A stretch of 64,000 bases of DNA from Alkalicoccus luteus (GTDB taxonomy: Bacteria; Bacillota; Bacilli; Bacillales; Salisediminibacteriaceae): NCBI RefSeq assembly GCF_012034335.1, contig NZ_JAATHJ010000002.1, positions 124,001 to 188,000 on the forward strand, written 5' to 3'. Shown here piece after piece: positions 33,318-44,238 of this stretch (positions are counted from its first letter, which is position 1; every line of letters begins with the position of its first letter). The notes below the pieces were generated by a model. That model made no database searches, was not told where the DNA came from, and worked only from the letters and a program-made list of their open reading frames with translations. Position numbers and translations under genes: made by a program.

Positions 33318-34057
33318 AGCTGAACCACTCCCTTCTCGAAAACAGGACCATCGCTGCAAATTTTGACGTAGCCGCCGTCTTTTTTATCGCACACACATGC
33401 AAAACAGGCACCGATTCCGCATCCCATTCGTTCTTCCAGCGAGACATATCCTGGCGCCTCGATATTTTCCTGAAGCGGATGCAGCATCGCTTTCGGTCCG
33501 CACGCATAAAAGGTGTCAAACTCCGAATTCATTAACGCAGCATCCGTGACGTATCCTTTCGTTCCATACGTTCCATCCTCCGTTGTTACCTCAACCTCTC
33601 CATACTGCCTCAGTTCATCCGCCAAAAATACATCCTCTGCAGATCGGAAGCCGATCACTGATTTAACACGAATTCCGTTTTTTACGAGCTCTTCTGCAAG
33701 AAAATGAAGCGGCGGCACCCCTACCCCGCCGCCTACGAGCAGCGCTGTTCCATCATCGAGCAAAGGAAACCCTGAACCGAGCGGTCCAAAAACATCAATC
33801 GTATCGCCAACGCGTACTGATGCTATCGCTTCAGTTCCAGCTCCCGATGCTCTGAATATGATGACGCACGTTTGGTCATCTGCGGCGCTGATACTGATTG
33901 GTCTTCTTAACAGCATCGCTCTTCCATCTCCTGCCTGAACGTGCAAAAAGCGGCCGGGCGAGCATCGAGGCGGAATATGTGACCCTTCCAGCGTAAATTT
34001 ATAGACGTTTGCAGCAACCTCTTCCTTTTTAGCGAGCTTCAGCTTTTCTTTGATCAT
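33314..34057 (-). CDS. pyrK: Dihydroorotate dehydrogenase B, electron transfer subunit
   Basis: PyrK carries FAD and a [2Fe-2S] cluster and links PyrD to NAD+. The N-terminal FAD domain has RRPISISA and the NAD domain [16 protein letters not shown]; the C-terminal cluster motif is [11 protein letters not shown]. The 247 residues fit the family. It overlaps pyrAB by four bases upstream and pyrD by four bases downstream. Confidence 0.96.
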   Translation of the reverse strand: MIKEKLKLAKKEEVAANVYKFTLEGSHIPPRCSPGRFLHVQAGDGRAMLLRRPISISAADDQTCVIIFRASGAGTEAIASVRVGDTIDVFGPLGSGFPLLDDGTALLVGGGVGVPPLHFLAEELVKNGIRVKSVIGFRSAEDVFLADELRQYGEVEVTTEDGTYGTKGYVTDAALMNSEFDTFYACGPKAMLHPLQENIEAPGYVSLEERMGCGIGACFACVCDKKDGGYVKICSDGPVFEKGVVQL

Positions 34058-37000
34058 ACGGTCACCGCCTTTTTCTCCCTTACCGGGATCGTGCTGAAGT
34101 GCATGGATTCGATAACCTGCAGCACTGCTCTTGTCGTATCAAGAGAAGTATTGCATACAATTCCACGTTCCACTGCCTCCCGTCGAATTCTGAAACCATC
34201 TGTGGCGGGCTTCTTTCCTGTCGTTAATGTATTAACAATATAGTGCACTTCACGTCTTGAGATGACGTCCAGCATGTCCGGCTTTCCTCCGCCGACCTTG
34301 TAAACAGTTTCGGAAGGAATTCCAAGTCCTCTCAAGTACGCCGCCGTTCCAGGAGTTGCTGTAATGTCAAAACCAAGCTGATGAAAGCGTTGTGCAAGAA
34401 CGCCCGCTTCTTCTTTATCCTGATCTGCAATAGTAAAAAGCACCTTTCCGTGCAGCGGCACATCCATACCGGATGCTACCAGTCCTTTATACAGAGCTTT
34501 TTCCAGTGAATGATCACGTCCCATGACTTCACCTGTAGATTTCATTTCAGGGCCCAGCGTTATGTCGACACTGCGCAGCTTTTGAAAAGAGAAGACAGGA
34601 ACTTTAACTGACACTTCTTCAGGCTCTTCCAGCAGGCCAGATGTGAAGCCTTGATCCCGGAGTGATTGGCCAAGCAGACTTTTTACAGCTGCTTCCGCCA
34701 TATTCATCTCCGTAATCTTGCTCAAAAACGGTACCGTTCTGCTTGAACGCGGATTCACTTCCAGCACATACACATCGTCTTCCTGAATGACAAACTGGAT
34801 GTTCATGAGTCCTTTCACCTGAAATCCTCTTGCCAGTTTAATCGTGTATTCAATTAATTTCTCTTTTACGAGGTCACTGATGTTTTGAGGCGGGTAGACG
34901 GCAATAGAGTCTCCCGAATGGACACCCGCCCGCTCTATATGCTCCATAATGCCTGGGATGACAACCGTATCGCCATCACAAACGGCATCGACCTCCACTT
35001 CTTTCCCGACAAGGTACTTATCGATAAGCACTGGGTAATTGTGATTGACCTTTACCGCCTTTTGCATATAGGTGACAAGCTCTGACTCATGATAAAGAAT
35101 CTGCATCGCTCGTCCGCCTAACACGTATGATGGTCTGATTAAGACCGGGTAACCGATGCCGGCTGCGATAGCTGCGGCTTCTGATACTGACACAGCTGTT
35201 CTTCCCTCTGGCTGCGGGATCCCCAGCCGCTGCAGAGTAGCTTCAAACTTATCACGGTCTTCACATGCATCAAGAAATTCGAGTGCTGTACCAATGATCG
35301 GTACGCCTCGCTTATCTAATTCCCCTGCCAGATTCAGAGCCGTCTGTCCGCCGAACTGGACAATAACCCCTTCCGGTTTCTCGTGCCGGATGACATTCAT
35401 TACATCTTCAATCGTCAGCGGCTCAAAATAGAGCTTGTCCGAAATTTCGAAATCCGTTGAGACTGTCTCCGGGTTATTATTCATAATAATCGCTTCCCGG
35501 CCGCTTTCTTTAATGGTTTTGACAGTGTGAACCGTGGCATAGTCAAATTCAATGCCTTGTCCAATACGAATCGGGCCGGAACCGAGTACCAGAATGGAAG
35601 GCTTTGATGTCACCACAGATTCGTTTTCCTCTTCAAACGTACTGTAGTAGTACGGCGTTGCAGATTCGAACTCTCCTGCACATGTATCAACCATTTTGAA
35701 GACAGGATAGAGCGCCTGTTCTTCCTGCATCGATTCCAGCACATCGGTCTCTGTTCCGGAGAAGTAAGCAACTGCCTGATTAGAGAAGCCTGCTTCTTTT
35801 ACTTCTTTGAAAAGATCTTTCGTCAGCTCTTCTGTCTTCAATCGTTGCTCGAGCTGCACAATTTCCTGTATTTCGTAAAGGAAATAAAGGTCGACAGCCG
35901 TGACTTCATGGATCTCCTCTGGTGTCCAGTCTCTGCGAAGCGCCTCTGCACAATAAAGGAGCCGTTCATCGTCCTGAGCAGCTAGTTTTCCTCTCAGATC
36001 GGTCCCATCAGCATCTTCAGGCATCAAGTGAAACAGTCCGATTTCGGCAGAACGGACGGCCTTGAGCAAGGATTCCGAAAGTGTCCTGCCGATCGCCATC
36101 ACCTCACCGGTCGCTTTCATCTGAGAGCCGAGCGTACGGTTTGCCGAGTCGAATTTATCAAAGGGAAACCTTGGCCATTTCGTCACGACATAATCAAGCG
36201 CTGGTTCGAAGCTGGCAAATGTATTTTTCGTAACTGGATTTTGAAGCTCGTCCAGTCTGTATCCGACCGCAATTTTTGCAGACAGTTTTGCAATTGGATA
36301 TCCCGTTGCTTTTGATGCGAGCGCTGACGATCGGCTGACACGCGGATTCACTTCAATGATGTAGTAGTCCTCACTATGCGGATCAATGGCGCACTGGACG
36401 TTACAGCCGCCTTCGATGCCAAGGGCAGAAATAATCTCAAGAGAAGCTGTGCGGAGCATTTGATACTCTCTGTCAGACAATGTCTGACTCGGCGCTGCTA
36501 CGATCGAATCTCCTGTATGAACGCCGACAGGGTCCAGATTTTCCATGTTACAAACTACAATTGCCTGTCCGCTCTTATCGCGCATCACTTCATATTCTAC
36601 TTCTTTAAAGCCGGCGATACTTTTTTCGATCAGACACTGATTCACAGGGCTTGCATAAAGTCCCTGAGCAGTTATATCTCTCAGCTCTTCATCCGTGTGT
36701 GCCATTCCCCCGCCAGTTCCACCGAGCGTATATGCAGGGCGGACGATAACCGGCAGTCCGATCGTATCAGCGAAGGCTTCCGCTTCTTCGACTGAATGAA
36801 CAATTTCACTATCAGGCACCGGCTGTGAAATGCTGTGCATCAGCTCCCTGAATGCCTCTCTGTCTTCTGCCTGTCGGATTGCATCCAAATCAGTTCCGAG
36901 CAGCTCAATATTGTAGCGCCCCAGTATTCCTTGTTTCTCCAATTCCATCACGAGGTTCAATCCGGTTTGTCCACCAAGAGTAGCAATGATGCCATCCGGG

Positions 37001-37245
37001 CGTTCCCGGCGAATCACAGATGTCACGAATTCGGGTGTGAGCGGTTCAATATAGACACTGTCAGCTGTTGCAGCATCGGTCATGATTGTCGCTGGATTCG
37101 AGTTGACCAGCACGACTTCATAGCCTTCTTCCTTCAATGCCTGACAAGCCTGCGTGCCCGCGTAATCAAATTCAGCCGCCTGGCCGATAATGATCGGTCC
37201 GGATCCTACTACAAGTATCTTTTGAATGTCTTTACGTTTAGGCAT
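34054..37245 (-). CDS. pyrAB: Carbamoyl phosphate synthase, pyrimidine-specific, large subunit
   Basis: PyrAB makes carbamoyl phosphate from glutamine-derived ammonia, bicarbonate and two ATP. The ATG at 37245 ([20 protein letters not shown]) overlaps pyrAA by eight bases and gives 1063 residues. Two homologous ATP-grasp halves are visible, each opening with VVGSGPI/VLGSGPI and containing [10 protein letters not shown] and [10 protein letters not shown], followed by a C-terminal allosteric domain with [12 protein letters not shown], where UMP and PRPP act in the family. Confidence 0.97.
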   Translation of the reverse strand: MPKRKDIQKILVVGSGPIIIGQAAEFDYAGTQACQALKEEGYEVVLVNSNPATIMTDAATADSVYIEPLTPEFVTSVIRRERPDGIIATLGGQTGLNLVMELEKQGILGRYNIELLGTDLDAIRQAEDREAFRELMHSISQPVPDSEIVHSVEEAEAFADTIGLPVIVRPAYTLGGTGGGMAHTDEELRDITAQGLYASPVNQCLIEKSIAGFKEVEYEVMRDKSGQAIVVCNMENLDPVGVHTGDSIVAAPSQTLSDREYQMLRTASLEIISALGIEGGCNVQCAIDPHSEDYYIIEVNPRVSRSSALASKATGYPIAKLSAKIAVGYRLDELQNPVTKNTFASFEPALDYVVTKWPRFPFDKFDSANRTLGSQMKATGEVMAIGRTLSESLLKAVRSAEIGLFHLMPEDADGTDLRGKLAAQDDERLLYCAEALRRDWTPEEIHEVTAVDLYFLYEIQEIVQLEQRLKTEELTKDLFKEVKEAGFSNQAVAYFSGTETDVLESMQEEQALYPVFKMVDTCAGEFESATPYYYSTFEEENESVVTSKPSILVLGSGPIRIGQGIEFDYATVHTVKTIKESGREAIIMNNNPETVSTDFEISDKLYFEPLTIEDVMNVIRHEKPEGVIVQFGGQTALNLAGELDKRGVPIIGTALEFLDACEDRDKFEATLQRLGIPQPEGRTAVSVSEAAAIAAGIGYPVLIRPSYVLGGRAMQILYHESELVTYMQKAVKVNHNYPVLIDKYLVGKEVEVDAVCDGDTVVIPGIMEHIERAGVHSGDSIAVYPPQNISDLVKEKLIEYTIKLARGFQVKGLMNIQFVIQEDDVYVLEVNPRSSRTVPFLSKITEMNMAEAAVKSLLGQSLRDQGFTSGLLEEPEEVSVKVPVFSFQKLRSVDITLGPEMKSTGEVMGRDHSLEKALYKGLVASGMDVPLHGKVLFTIADQDKEEAGVLAQRFHQLGFDITATPGTAAYLRGLGIPSETVYKVGGGKPDMLDVISRREVHYIVNTLTTGKKPATDGFRIRREAVERGIVCNTSLDTTRAVLQVIESMHFSTIPVREKKAVTV

Positions 37246-38323
37246 GAATCGTTCCCCCTGTCTGCTCATGAACGAGCGCTTTGAACTGGTCAAACAAAAC
37301 CGCTGATTCCGTCGGTCCTGGAGCAGCTTCCGGATGGTACTGTACACTGAATAACGGAAGTGACTCGTGTATCAGCCCTTCAATAGAACCGTCGTTTACG
37401 TTCACATGTGACACATTCAGTCCAGTTCCGGCAAGCGACGCTTCTCTCACCGTATAGCTGTGGTTTTGAGAAGTGATGGCAACTCTGCCGCTCTCGAGAT
37501 GACGAACCGGATGGTTTCCACCCCGGTGTCCAAACGTCATTTTTTCTGTATCTGCTCCAAAAGCAAGTGCAAGCAGCTGATGGCCAAGGCAGATGCCGAA
37601 CACCGGCAGCACTTCTGCAAGCTTTCGAACCTGCTGCACTGCTTCCGGGATATCCTGAGGATCTCCGGGACCGTTGCTGAGCATCACACCGTCCGGTGAA
37701 AGGGAAAGCACATCCTCTGCAGTTGTATTCCATGGCACAGAAATCACTTCAAATTCCTGCTTAAGAAGGTGGCTGATAATGCCTTTTTTTGCTCCGTAAT
37801 CAATGAGCACGATGCGGTGTCTGCCTCGTCCCGGATACCAGTACTGCTGAGACGCAGAAACGTTTCGGACCTGATCACCGCTATGAACAGCAGCAGCCCG
37901 CAGACGTGCTTCTTCGACAGACTCTGTGCTGTCAGATAATACACCTCGCATCGTTCCGCCTGTGCGGATCATTCTTGTTAGCTTCCGTGTGTCAATCCCC
38001 TGTATTCCGGGTATGTTATGATGATTCAGCCATTCATTCAAGGTTCGCTCCCGTCGGAAGTGACTAGGATGCACTGCCGCTTTTTTTACAATCATACCGG
38101 CGCAATGCGGGATGATATTTTCAAAATCATCTCGATTAATGCCGTAATTGCCTATCAGCGGGTATGTCATACAGATAATCTGATCACGATAGGATGGATC
38201 TGTTAATATCTCCTGATAGCCTGTCATACTTGTATTGAAGACCACCTCTCCTTGACCAGCCTGATCACTTCCCAATGCTTTCCCTTTAAAAACGGCTCCG
38301 TTCTCCAGTACAAGCTTTCTCAT
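37238..38323 (-). CDS. pyrAA: Carbamoyl phosphate synthase, pyrimidine-specific, small subunit
   Basis: PyrAA is the glutaminase subunit. The N-terminal half has [13 protein letters not shown] and the [12 protein letters not shown] segment; the C-terminal class I glutamine amidotransferase domain has the nucleophile elbow [11 protein letters not shown], and the His-Glu pair in [10 protein letters not shown]. The 361 residues are normal for the family. It overlaps pyrC by four bases (ATGA). Confidence 0.97.
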   Translation of the reverse strand: MRKLVLENGAVFKGKALGSDQAGQGEVVFNTSMTGYQEILTDPSYRDQIICMTYPLIGNYGINRDDFENIIPHCAGMIVKKAAVHPSHFRRERTLNEWLNHHNIPGIQGIDTRKLTRMIRTGGTMRGVLSDSTESVEEARLRAAAVHSGDQVRNVSASQQYWYPGRGRHRIVLIDYGAKKGIISHLLKQEFEVISVPWNTTAEDVLSLSPDGVMLSNGPGDPQDIPEAVQQVRKLAEVLPVFGICLGHQLLALAFGADTEKMTFGHRGGNHPVRHLESGRVAITSQNHSYTVREASLAGTGLNVSHVNVNDGSIEGLIHESLPLFSVQYHPEAAPGPTESAVLFDQFKALVHEQTGGTIHA

Positions 38324-39609
38324 TTTACTTCCTCCTTTTTCAACACGTCTTTTCCGTTAAAAATTGTCATCACTGGCTGACCAATCGTTTCCCAACCGTC
38401 AAACGGTGTATTTTTACCTCGGGATACAAACGAGGAGGCGTCAATTTTGAACTGTTTCTCCAAATTCAGTACAGTAAATTCTGCTTTTTCTCCTGGAGCC
38501 AGCCTCCCGTAAGGCAGATTAAACACATTTGCCGGTTTGTCCGTCATCCACGCCAGCAGCTCCTCAAGCTTAAACAGCTTCGTCTTTACAAAAAAAGTGT
38601 GCAGCAGCGGGAAAGCTGTCTCTAGGCCCGTTATTCCAAACGGCGCATGCTGGATTGGTTCAGCTTTTTCTTCCTCTGTATGGGGAGCGTGGTCTGTCGC
38701 AATAAAATCGAGCGTACCGTCAATCAGCCCTTCGATTAACGCGAGCTGATCACGGCGGCTTCGAAGCGGTGGATTCATTTTGAATTGAGCATCATCTCCT
38801 GGAATATCATCTTCATTTAACAGCAAATGATGCGGAGAAACTTCGGCAGTTACGTGAATGCCGGCTTTTTTAGCATCCCTGATTACTCTTACCGATGCTT
38901 CTGTGCTGACATGACAAACGTGATAATGGGCCCCTGTTTCTTCAGCGAGTAAAACATCTCTTGCAATATGTACAGATTCTGTCGTGGAAAGAATCCCATT
39001 TATGTTCAGTTCTTCTGCTTTACGTCCGGCATGAAGATGTCCCCCGAATAGTAAGCTGTTATCCTCACAGTGAGCTGCAACAGGGATGCCTGCTTGTGCC
39101 GCCTGCTTCATCGCGCGGTACATCATACCTGCCGACTGAACACCCACTCCGTCATCAGTAAGGGCAAAGGCGCCTGCCTGCTTTAAAGCTTCAGCATCCG
39201 TAAGGTCTTTTCCGGCTTCGCGGATCGTAATCGAGCCGTAGGGGAGAACCCGAACATGGGCATTGCGGCCAATCATTGCTTGCAGCGTTTCCATCTGCTC
39301 TTTCGTATCCGGAACTGGCCGGGTGTTGGGCATTGCGCACACAGTCGTATAACCGCCTTTAGCTGCTGCCTTCGTACCGGAACTGATCGTTTCCTTCTGT
39401 TCTCCGCCAGGCTCCCTCAGGTGCACATGCACATCGATAAATCCCGGACTGATAATAAGTCCGCTTACATCTATCGTTTCATCTGCCGTATCATGAGACA
39501 GCTCCACTGCCATTTGCTCTATCAGCCCGGTAACTTCCGAAACAACAAGATCCTGCCTGATTAGCTTCCCGTTCTGATAGACACGTGCACCTTTATACAG
39601 CTTTTTCAT
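38320..39609 (-). CDS. pyrC: Dihydroorotase
   Basis: PyrC cyclises carbamoyl aspartate to dihydroorotate. It is the type I (long) form with 429 residues. Metal-binding motifs are [18 protein letters not shown], the His of [10 protein letters not shown], and ATDHAPH near residue 304. The ATG lies inside the last codons of pyrB (17-base overlap) behind AAAGGAGG. Confidence 0.97.
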   Translation of the reverse strand: MKKLYKGARVYQNGKLIRQDLVVSEVTGLIEQMAVELSHDTADETIDVSGLIISPGFIDVHVHLREPGGEQKETISSGTKAAAKGGYTTVCAMPNTRPVPDTKEQMETLQAMIGRNAHVRVLPYGSITIREAGKDLTDAEALKQAGAFALTDDGVGVQSAGMMYRAMKQAAQAGIPVAAHCEDNSLLFGGHLHAGRKAEELNINGILSTTESVHIARDVLLAEETGAHYHVCHVSTEASVRVIRDAKKAGIHVTAEVSPHHLLLNEDDIPGDDAQFKMNPPLRSRRDQLALIEGLIDGTLDFIATDHAPHTEEEKAEPIQHAPFGITGLETAFPLLHTFFVKTKLFKLEELLAWMTDKPANVFNLPYGRLAPGEKAEFTVLNLEKQFKIDASSFVSRGKNTPFDGWETIGQPVMTIFNGKDVLKKEEVK

Positions 39610-40477
39610 AGCATTTCTCCTCCTTTGTTTTTACCACTTCAGCCAGAACAGCCTGCCTGATCTTAACTCCGTTTGCCATTTGCTTAAAAATACGTGAAAA
39701 AGGTGCTTCGACAAGCGACGTGTGCAGCTCGACTCCACGATTTACAGGGCCGGGATGCATCAAGATCGTATGCGGCCTGAATGTGTCAGCACGCTCAGGC
39801 GTCAATCCGAACTCCTCCAGATAATGTGGAAACACAGGCTCTGACTCATCGTGCCTTTCAAGCTGGGTGCGGAGCGCCATCCACACGTCTGCCTGTCTGC
39901 AGCCTTCATCGGCAGTAATCGTCTTCGCATCTTCAGGCATCCATTCAGAAGGTCCGCTGAAGCGGACAGTCGCCCCAAGCCGTTCGAGAACGGCTGCATT
40001 CGCTGACGCAATCCTGCTGTGACGAATATCCCCGCTGATTACTACTTGCAGCCCGCGAAATGTGCCAAATTCCTGCTTGATTGTCAGCAAGTCCAGCAGC
40101 GACTGAGTCGGATGATCGCCTGATCCGTCTCCTGCATTAATAATCGGAATCTGAACATCGTGCAGCTCGTTATAAAATGCTTTCTCTTTCGTGCGGATGA
40201 TGACAGCACTCACGCCTATAGCTTCCAGCGTTTTAACGGTATCGTAAAGCGTTTCACCTTTTTGCAAACTGGAGCCTGCCTCGTCAATGGTGATTGAGCG
40301 CATTCCGAGGTTCATCTCCGCCATTTCAAAGCTGCATTTTGTTCTTGTGCTTGGTTCTAAAAACACATTTGCTGCCATTCGATTAGCAAGATTCGGAAAT
40401 TCGGCCTTGTCTGCTCGATCGAGCAGTGACAAAATAGCCTGATCTGACAGATGCTGCAGTGATGTTAAAGATTTCAT
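39593..40477 (-). CDS. pyrB: Aspartate carbamoyltransferase, catalytic subunit
   Basis: PyrB joins carbamoyl phosphate and aspartate, the first committed step. The ATG at 40477 follows a GGAGGT site and gives 294 residues starting [15 protein letters not shown]; the upstream extension crosses the attenuator and is not coding. Motifs are [13 protein letters not shown] (carbamoyl phosphate site), [18 protein letters not shown] and [11 protein letters not shown]. No regulatory subunit gene pyrI is present, as in Bacillus. Transcription is controlled by the leader upstream. Confidence 0.97.
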   Translation of the reverse strand: MKSLTSLQHLSDQAILSLLDRADKAEFPNLANRMAANVFLEPSTRTKCSFEMAEMNLGMRSITIDEAGSSLQKGETLYDTVKTLEAIGVSAVIIRTKEKAFYNELHDVQIPIINAGDGSGDHPTQSLLDLLTIKQEFGTFRGLQVVISGDIRHSRIASANAAVLERLGATVRFSGPSEWMPEDAKTITADEGCRQADVWMALRTQLERHDESEPVFPHYLEEFGLTPERADTFRPHTILMHPGPVNRGVELHTSLVEAPFSRIFKQMANGVKIRQAVLAEVVKTKEEKCYEKAV

Positions 40478-40618
40478 CGAATACCTCCTTTGAAGTAAAG
40501 AGCCACGGTTTAATGGTAATAAAAGGCACCCGTAATCAATATACGGGTGCCTCAGCTCCCGGATCACTCCGGAAGCGTCACCCTTTGCCGGTTCACAGAC
40601 CGGCTTTAAAAGGTGTTA
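40478..40618 (-). promoter_or_regulatory. PyrR attenuator between pyrP and pyrB
   Basis: On minus an anti-antiterminator stem carries the PyrR loop GGT-CTGTGA-ACC (40587-40604), matching the loop pattern CNGNGA. A terminator follows: GGCACCCGTA/TACGGGTGCC (40525-40534 with 40542-40551) then TTTTATTA. With UMP, PyrR is expected to bind the loop and favour termination. Confidence 0.92.
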
Positions 40619-41935
40619 CTATGCAGCTGAGCCATCTTTCTTCCGGCTCATATCGTGAAACATTTCTTCGTTCGTTTTGACAGGATCCCGTCCCGGCAAA
40701 ATTAGATTAAGCAGAATTCCAACGATCGTTGCAAGTGCCATACCGGCAATCTGCACATCATCTGATACTTGAATAAAAGCACCGCCGATGCCAATGACAA
40801 GCACGACTGAAACGATAACAAGATTGCGCTTTTTTCCGATTTCCACTTGATTATCAATCAGCATGCGGAGGCCGTTTGAGGCAATGATTCCGAACAGCAG
40901 AATAGAAACGCCTCCCATAACGGATGTTGGTATTGTTGTGATGAGCGCTGAGACCTTGCCGACGAAGCCAAACAATACAGCAGCGACTGCAGCACCTCCG
41001 ATAACAAACACGCTGAACACTCTTGTCAGCGCCACTACACCGATATTTTCTCCGTACGTTGTATTTGGAGGACCTCCTAACAGAGAGCTGATCACAGTTG
41101 CGACGCCGTCGCCCATAATAGACCGGTGCAAACCCGGCTCTTTCACCAGGTTTTTTTCCACTACTTTGCTGAGGACCATCTGATCGCCGATATGCTCACT
41201 GAGCGTTACGACCGCGATCGGCACCATGATCGCAATAATTGTCCAGTTTAATGCAGGTTCATAGGTGACAAACGGTACGAGAAATTCCGGAGACTGGATC
41301 CAGGATGCCTCCCGCACTGCGCTGAAATCGACAAGTCCAAAAAACCAGGCTGCTGTATAACCTCCGACAATCCCCGTTAAAATAGGTACAAGACTGAAGA
41401 AACCTCTGAAAAAAATGGCTGCCGTAATCGTAATCGCCAGTGTTATCATGGCGACACCGAAATGAGTGCCGCTGTAGCTTTCCGTAGCAGGGTTCTCCAT
41501 TGCCATTTCAATTGCAACGCCTGCAAGACCGAGTCCAATCACCATAATCACCGGACCGATAACAACCGGCGGGAGAAGCTTCATGAGCCAGCTGACACCG
41601 GTAGCCTGGATGACAAGTGCTACAATTCCGTACAGGATCCCTGCGAAAAAGCTTCCGATCATTGCACCTTCAGGACCTCCGATGCCGACAGCTGCGATCA
41701 GCGGGGCGATAAAAGCAAATGAAGAACCAAGATAAGCCGGGATTCTGCCTTTCGTAATAACGAGATACGCCAGTGTGCCGAGCCCGCTGCTGACGAGAGC
41801 GACTGCCGGACTTAAACCTGTGAGAAGCGGCACGAGGATGGTCGCACCGAACATGGCGAATAAATGCTGAATACTGAGCATCAGCCATTTATCAAGTCTT
41901 GGTATTTCTCTGATTCCTACAGTGTTCGTTTCCAT
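40619..41935 (-). CDS. pyrP: Uracil permease
   Basis: PyrP is a uracil transporter of the nucleobase/ascorbate (NAT/UraA) family. The 438-residue protein has about 14 hydrophobic segments, with FAMFGATILVPLLTG near the N-terminus, the conserved SEHIGDQ in the middle and the NAT signature GGPPNTTYGENIGV. The ATG at 41935 has 10-base spacing from AGGAGG. Position between two PyrR attenuators is as in B. subtilis. Confidence 0.96.
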   Translation of the reverse strand: METNTVGIREIPRLDKWLMLSIQHLFAMFGATILVPLLTGLSPAVALVSSGLGTLAYLVITKGRIPAYLGSSFAFIAPLIAAVGIGGPEGAMIGSFFAGILYGIVALVIQATGVSWLMKLLPPVVIGPVIMVIGLGLAGVAIEMAMENPATESYSGTHFGVAMITLAITITAAIFFRGFFSLVPILTGIVGGYTAAWFFGLVDFSAVREASWIQSPEFLVPFVTYEPALNWTIIAIMVPIAVVTLSEHIGDQMVLSKVVEKNLVKEPGLHRSIMGDGVATVISSLLGGPPNTTYGENIGVVALTRVFSVFVIGGAAVAAVLFGFVGKVSALITTIPTSVMGGVSILLFGIIASNGLRMLIDNQVEIGKKRNLVIVSVVLVIGIGGAFIQVSDDVQIAGMALATIVGILLNLILPGRDPVKTNEEMFHDMSRKKDGSAA

Positions 41936-41944
41936 GAATGACAT

Positions 41945-42090
41945 GCCTCCTGAACAGCAAAAAACCTCTTAGTCTCCCTAAGAGGTCTGTTTACTGAAAA
42001 GGCCTGCAACGAACAGGCTTTCAGAAAACACACCCCTTTTCAGGCTCACGGGCCCGCTTTAAAAGGGAGGTTTCTGCTGATGATGTATTG
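41945..42090 (-). promoter_or_regulatory. PyrR attenuator between pyrR and pyrP
   Basis: On minus CCTTTTAAAGCGGGCCCGTGAGCCTGAAAAGG forms a stem whose loop GGC-CCGTGA-GCC (42043-42054) fits the PyrR pattern. The terminator ACCTCTTAG/CTAAGAGGT (41964-41986) is followed by TTTTTTG. Confidence 0.92.
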
Positions 42091-42767
<677 letters not shown>

Positions 42768-42796
42768 AGTATCGCACACCATAATTAGCTTGTCAA
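42768..42796 (-). promoter_or_regulatory. SigA-type promoter of the pyr operon
   Basis: Minus-strand TTGACA (42791-42796) and GATACT (42768-42773) are separated by 17 bases, immediately upstream of the first PyrR attenuator and just after the rluD stop codon. Confidence 0.85.
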
Positions 42797-42797
42797 C

Positions 42798-43706
42798 TTA
42801 AAATGAAGCAGCATGCACCAGACAGGACTGAAAATCAGCAGGAGGCTCTGCTTCACACAGAATTTCTTCATCCGTGACTGGATGACGAAATCCGAGCAGC
42901 GCTGCATGCAGCGCCTGACCTTCGATTGGGAATTCATGCTTTTTTCTCGGACCATACTTAGGATCGCCGACAATCGGAAATTCGATGTATTTCATATGCA
43001 CGCGGATTTGATGCGTTCTTCCGGTTTCAAGTTCACAGCTCACGTGCGTATGTCTCTCGTAGCGCTGAATAACTTGAAAATGGGTCACCGCTTCCCGCGA
43101 GTGCCGGTCTGTAACGGCCATTTTTTGCCTGTCCTCCGGATCACGGCCGATTGGAGCATCGATTGTTCCCTTATCATGCGGAATAATACCGGCCACTATC
43201 GCCTCGTATCGTCTCTTGGTCGTTTTGTTTTTCAGCTGCTCTACAAGCGACTGATGAGCCCGGTCGTTCTTTGCTGCTACAATCAGGCCGGAAGTATCCT
43301 TATCGATGCGGTGAACGATACCTGGTCTGACTACACCATTTATAGATGATAAATCCGTGCAATGGTGCAGCAGGCCGTTCACGAGCGTACCTGATGGGTG
43401 ACCGGGAGCAGGATGAACGACCATTCCACGAGGTTTGTTAACGACGATCACATCTTTATCTTCATAGATAACGTCAAGGTGTAAATTCTCGGGGATGAGC
43501 TCAAGCTCCTCCGGTTCCGGTTCCTCTACGTGAATGACATCCCCTGCTTTCAGCTTATAATTGCTTTTTTCCTGGCTGCCGTTTACTGTAACGTATCCGG
43601 ATTTAATCCAGTCCTGGACTGCACTGCGGGTCCATTCTGTATGATCACTCAGCCATTTGTCTAACCTTAAGCCGGATTCTTCCGGCTGAAATTCGTGTTC
43701 ATTCAT
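42798..43706 (-). CDS. rluD: RluD-type 23S rRNA pseudouridine synthase (YlyB)
   Basis: This pseudouridine synthase modifies 23S rRNA; the exact site in Bacillus is assumed from homology. The 302 residues comprise an N-terminal S4 domain (RLDKWLSDHTEWTRSAVQDWI, about 14-75) and the RluA-family catalytic domain with GIVHRIDKDTSGL, whose Asp is the nucleophile, and ELETGRTHQIRVHM. It overlaps lspA by four bases (ATGA) and lies directly ahead of pyrR as in B. subtilis. Confidence 0.94.
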   Translation of the reverse strand: MNEHEFQPEESGLRLDKWLSDHTEWTRSAVQDWIKSGYVTVNGSQEKSNYKLKAGDVIHVEEPEPEELELIPENLHLDVIYEDKDVIVVNKPRGMVVHPAPGHPSGTLVNGLLHHCTDLSSINGVVRPGIVHRIDKDTSGLIVAAKNDRAHQSLVEQLKNKTTKRRYEAIVAGIIPHDKGTIDAPIGRDPEDRQKMAVTDRHSREAVTHFQVIQRYERHTHVSCELETGRTHQIRVHMKYIEFPIVGDPKYGPRKKHEFPIEGQALHAALLGFRHPVTDEEILCEAEPPADFQSCLVHAASF

Positions 43707-44170
43707 GTCGTATTCGTCTCCTGACGTTTTTCTTCTATAAATACATGCAGAATCACCATTATAACACCGGTTACAAGGGCGCTGTCCGCTACGTTAAAGA
43801 TCGGAAAGTTGTAGGTGAAGATATAAACATCAATAAAATCCACAACGGCTCCAGCATATACCCGATCGATAAAATTTCCGATAGCACCACCCAGAATTAA
43901 TCCCAGTGCTATTCCGTACCACCGGCTTCCGTCCAGTTTAGCCTGGATCATGTAGATGATCACCCCGACAACGACAACGGTAGCGATATAGAACAGCCAC
44001 ATCTGTCCTTGGAGAATCCCAAAAGCAGCCCCGGCATTCCGGTGAGAAGTTAAATAAAGAAACCCTTCGATGATTTCAATGCTCTGGCCGATTTCCATCC
44101 GGTCGATGACCAGCCACTTCGTCAGCTGGTCAGCACCGATAATTACTGCTGCAATCACGTAATAAATCAA
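43703..44170 (-). CDS. lspA: Lipoprotein signal peptidase (signal peptidase II)
   Basis: LspA cleaves signal peptides from diacylglyceryl-modified prolipoproteins in the membrane. Four membrane helices are visible, with the catalytic Asp pair in AVVDFIDVY and IFNVADSAL and the conserved HRNAGAAFG. I choose a TTG start at 44170: GGAGG lies eight bases ahead and the product (155 residues, IYYVIAAVIIGADQLTKW after the initiator) aligns with the 154-residue B. subtilis protein. The ATG at 44209 sits directly on its AGGAG and is unlikely. Confidence 0.95.
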   Translation of the reverse strand: MIYYVIAAVIIGADQLTKWLVIDRMEIGQSIEIIEGFLYLTSHRNAGAAFGILQGQMWLFYIATVVVVGVIIYMIQAKLDGSRWYGIALGLILGGAIGNFIDRVYAGAVVDFIDVYIFTYNFPIFNVADSALVTGVIMVILHVFIEEKRQETNTT

Positions 44171-44238
44171 GCGCTTTTCCTCCGTTTTCCCCTGAACTTG
44201 GGCCGGCATCTCCTGCCGCCGGCCCTGCCTGTCCGGGT

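Noticed and set aside
37246-37347. N-terminal extension of pyrAB to 37347
   Set aside because: The extra residues come from the end of pyrAA out of frame; the start overlapping pyrAA as ATGCCTAA is the family start.
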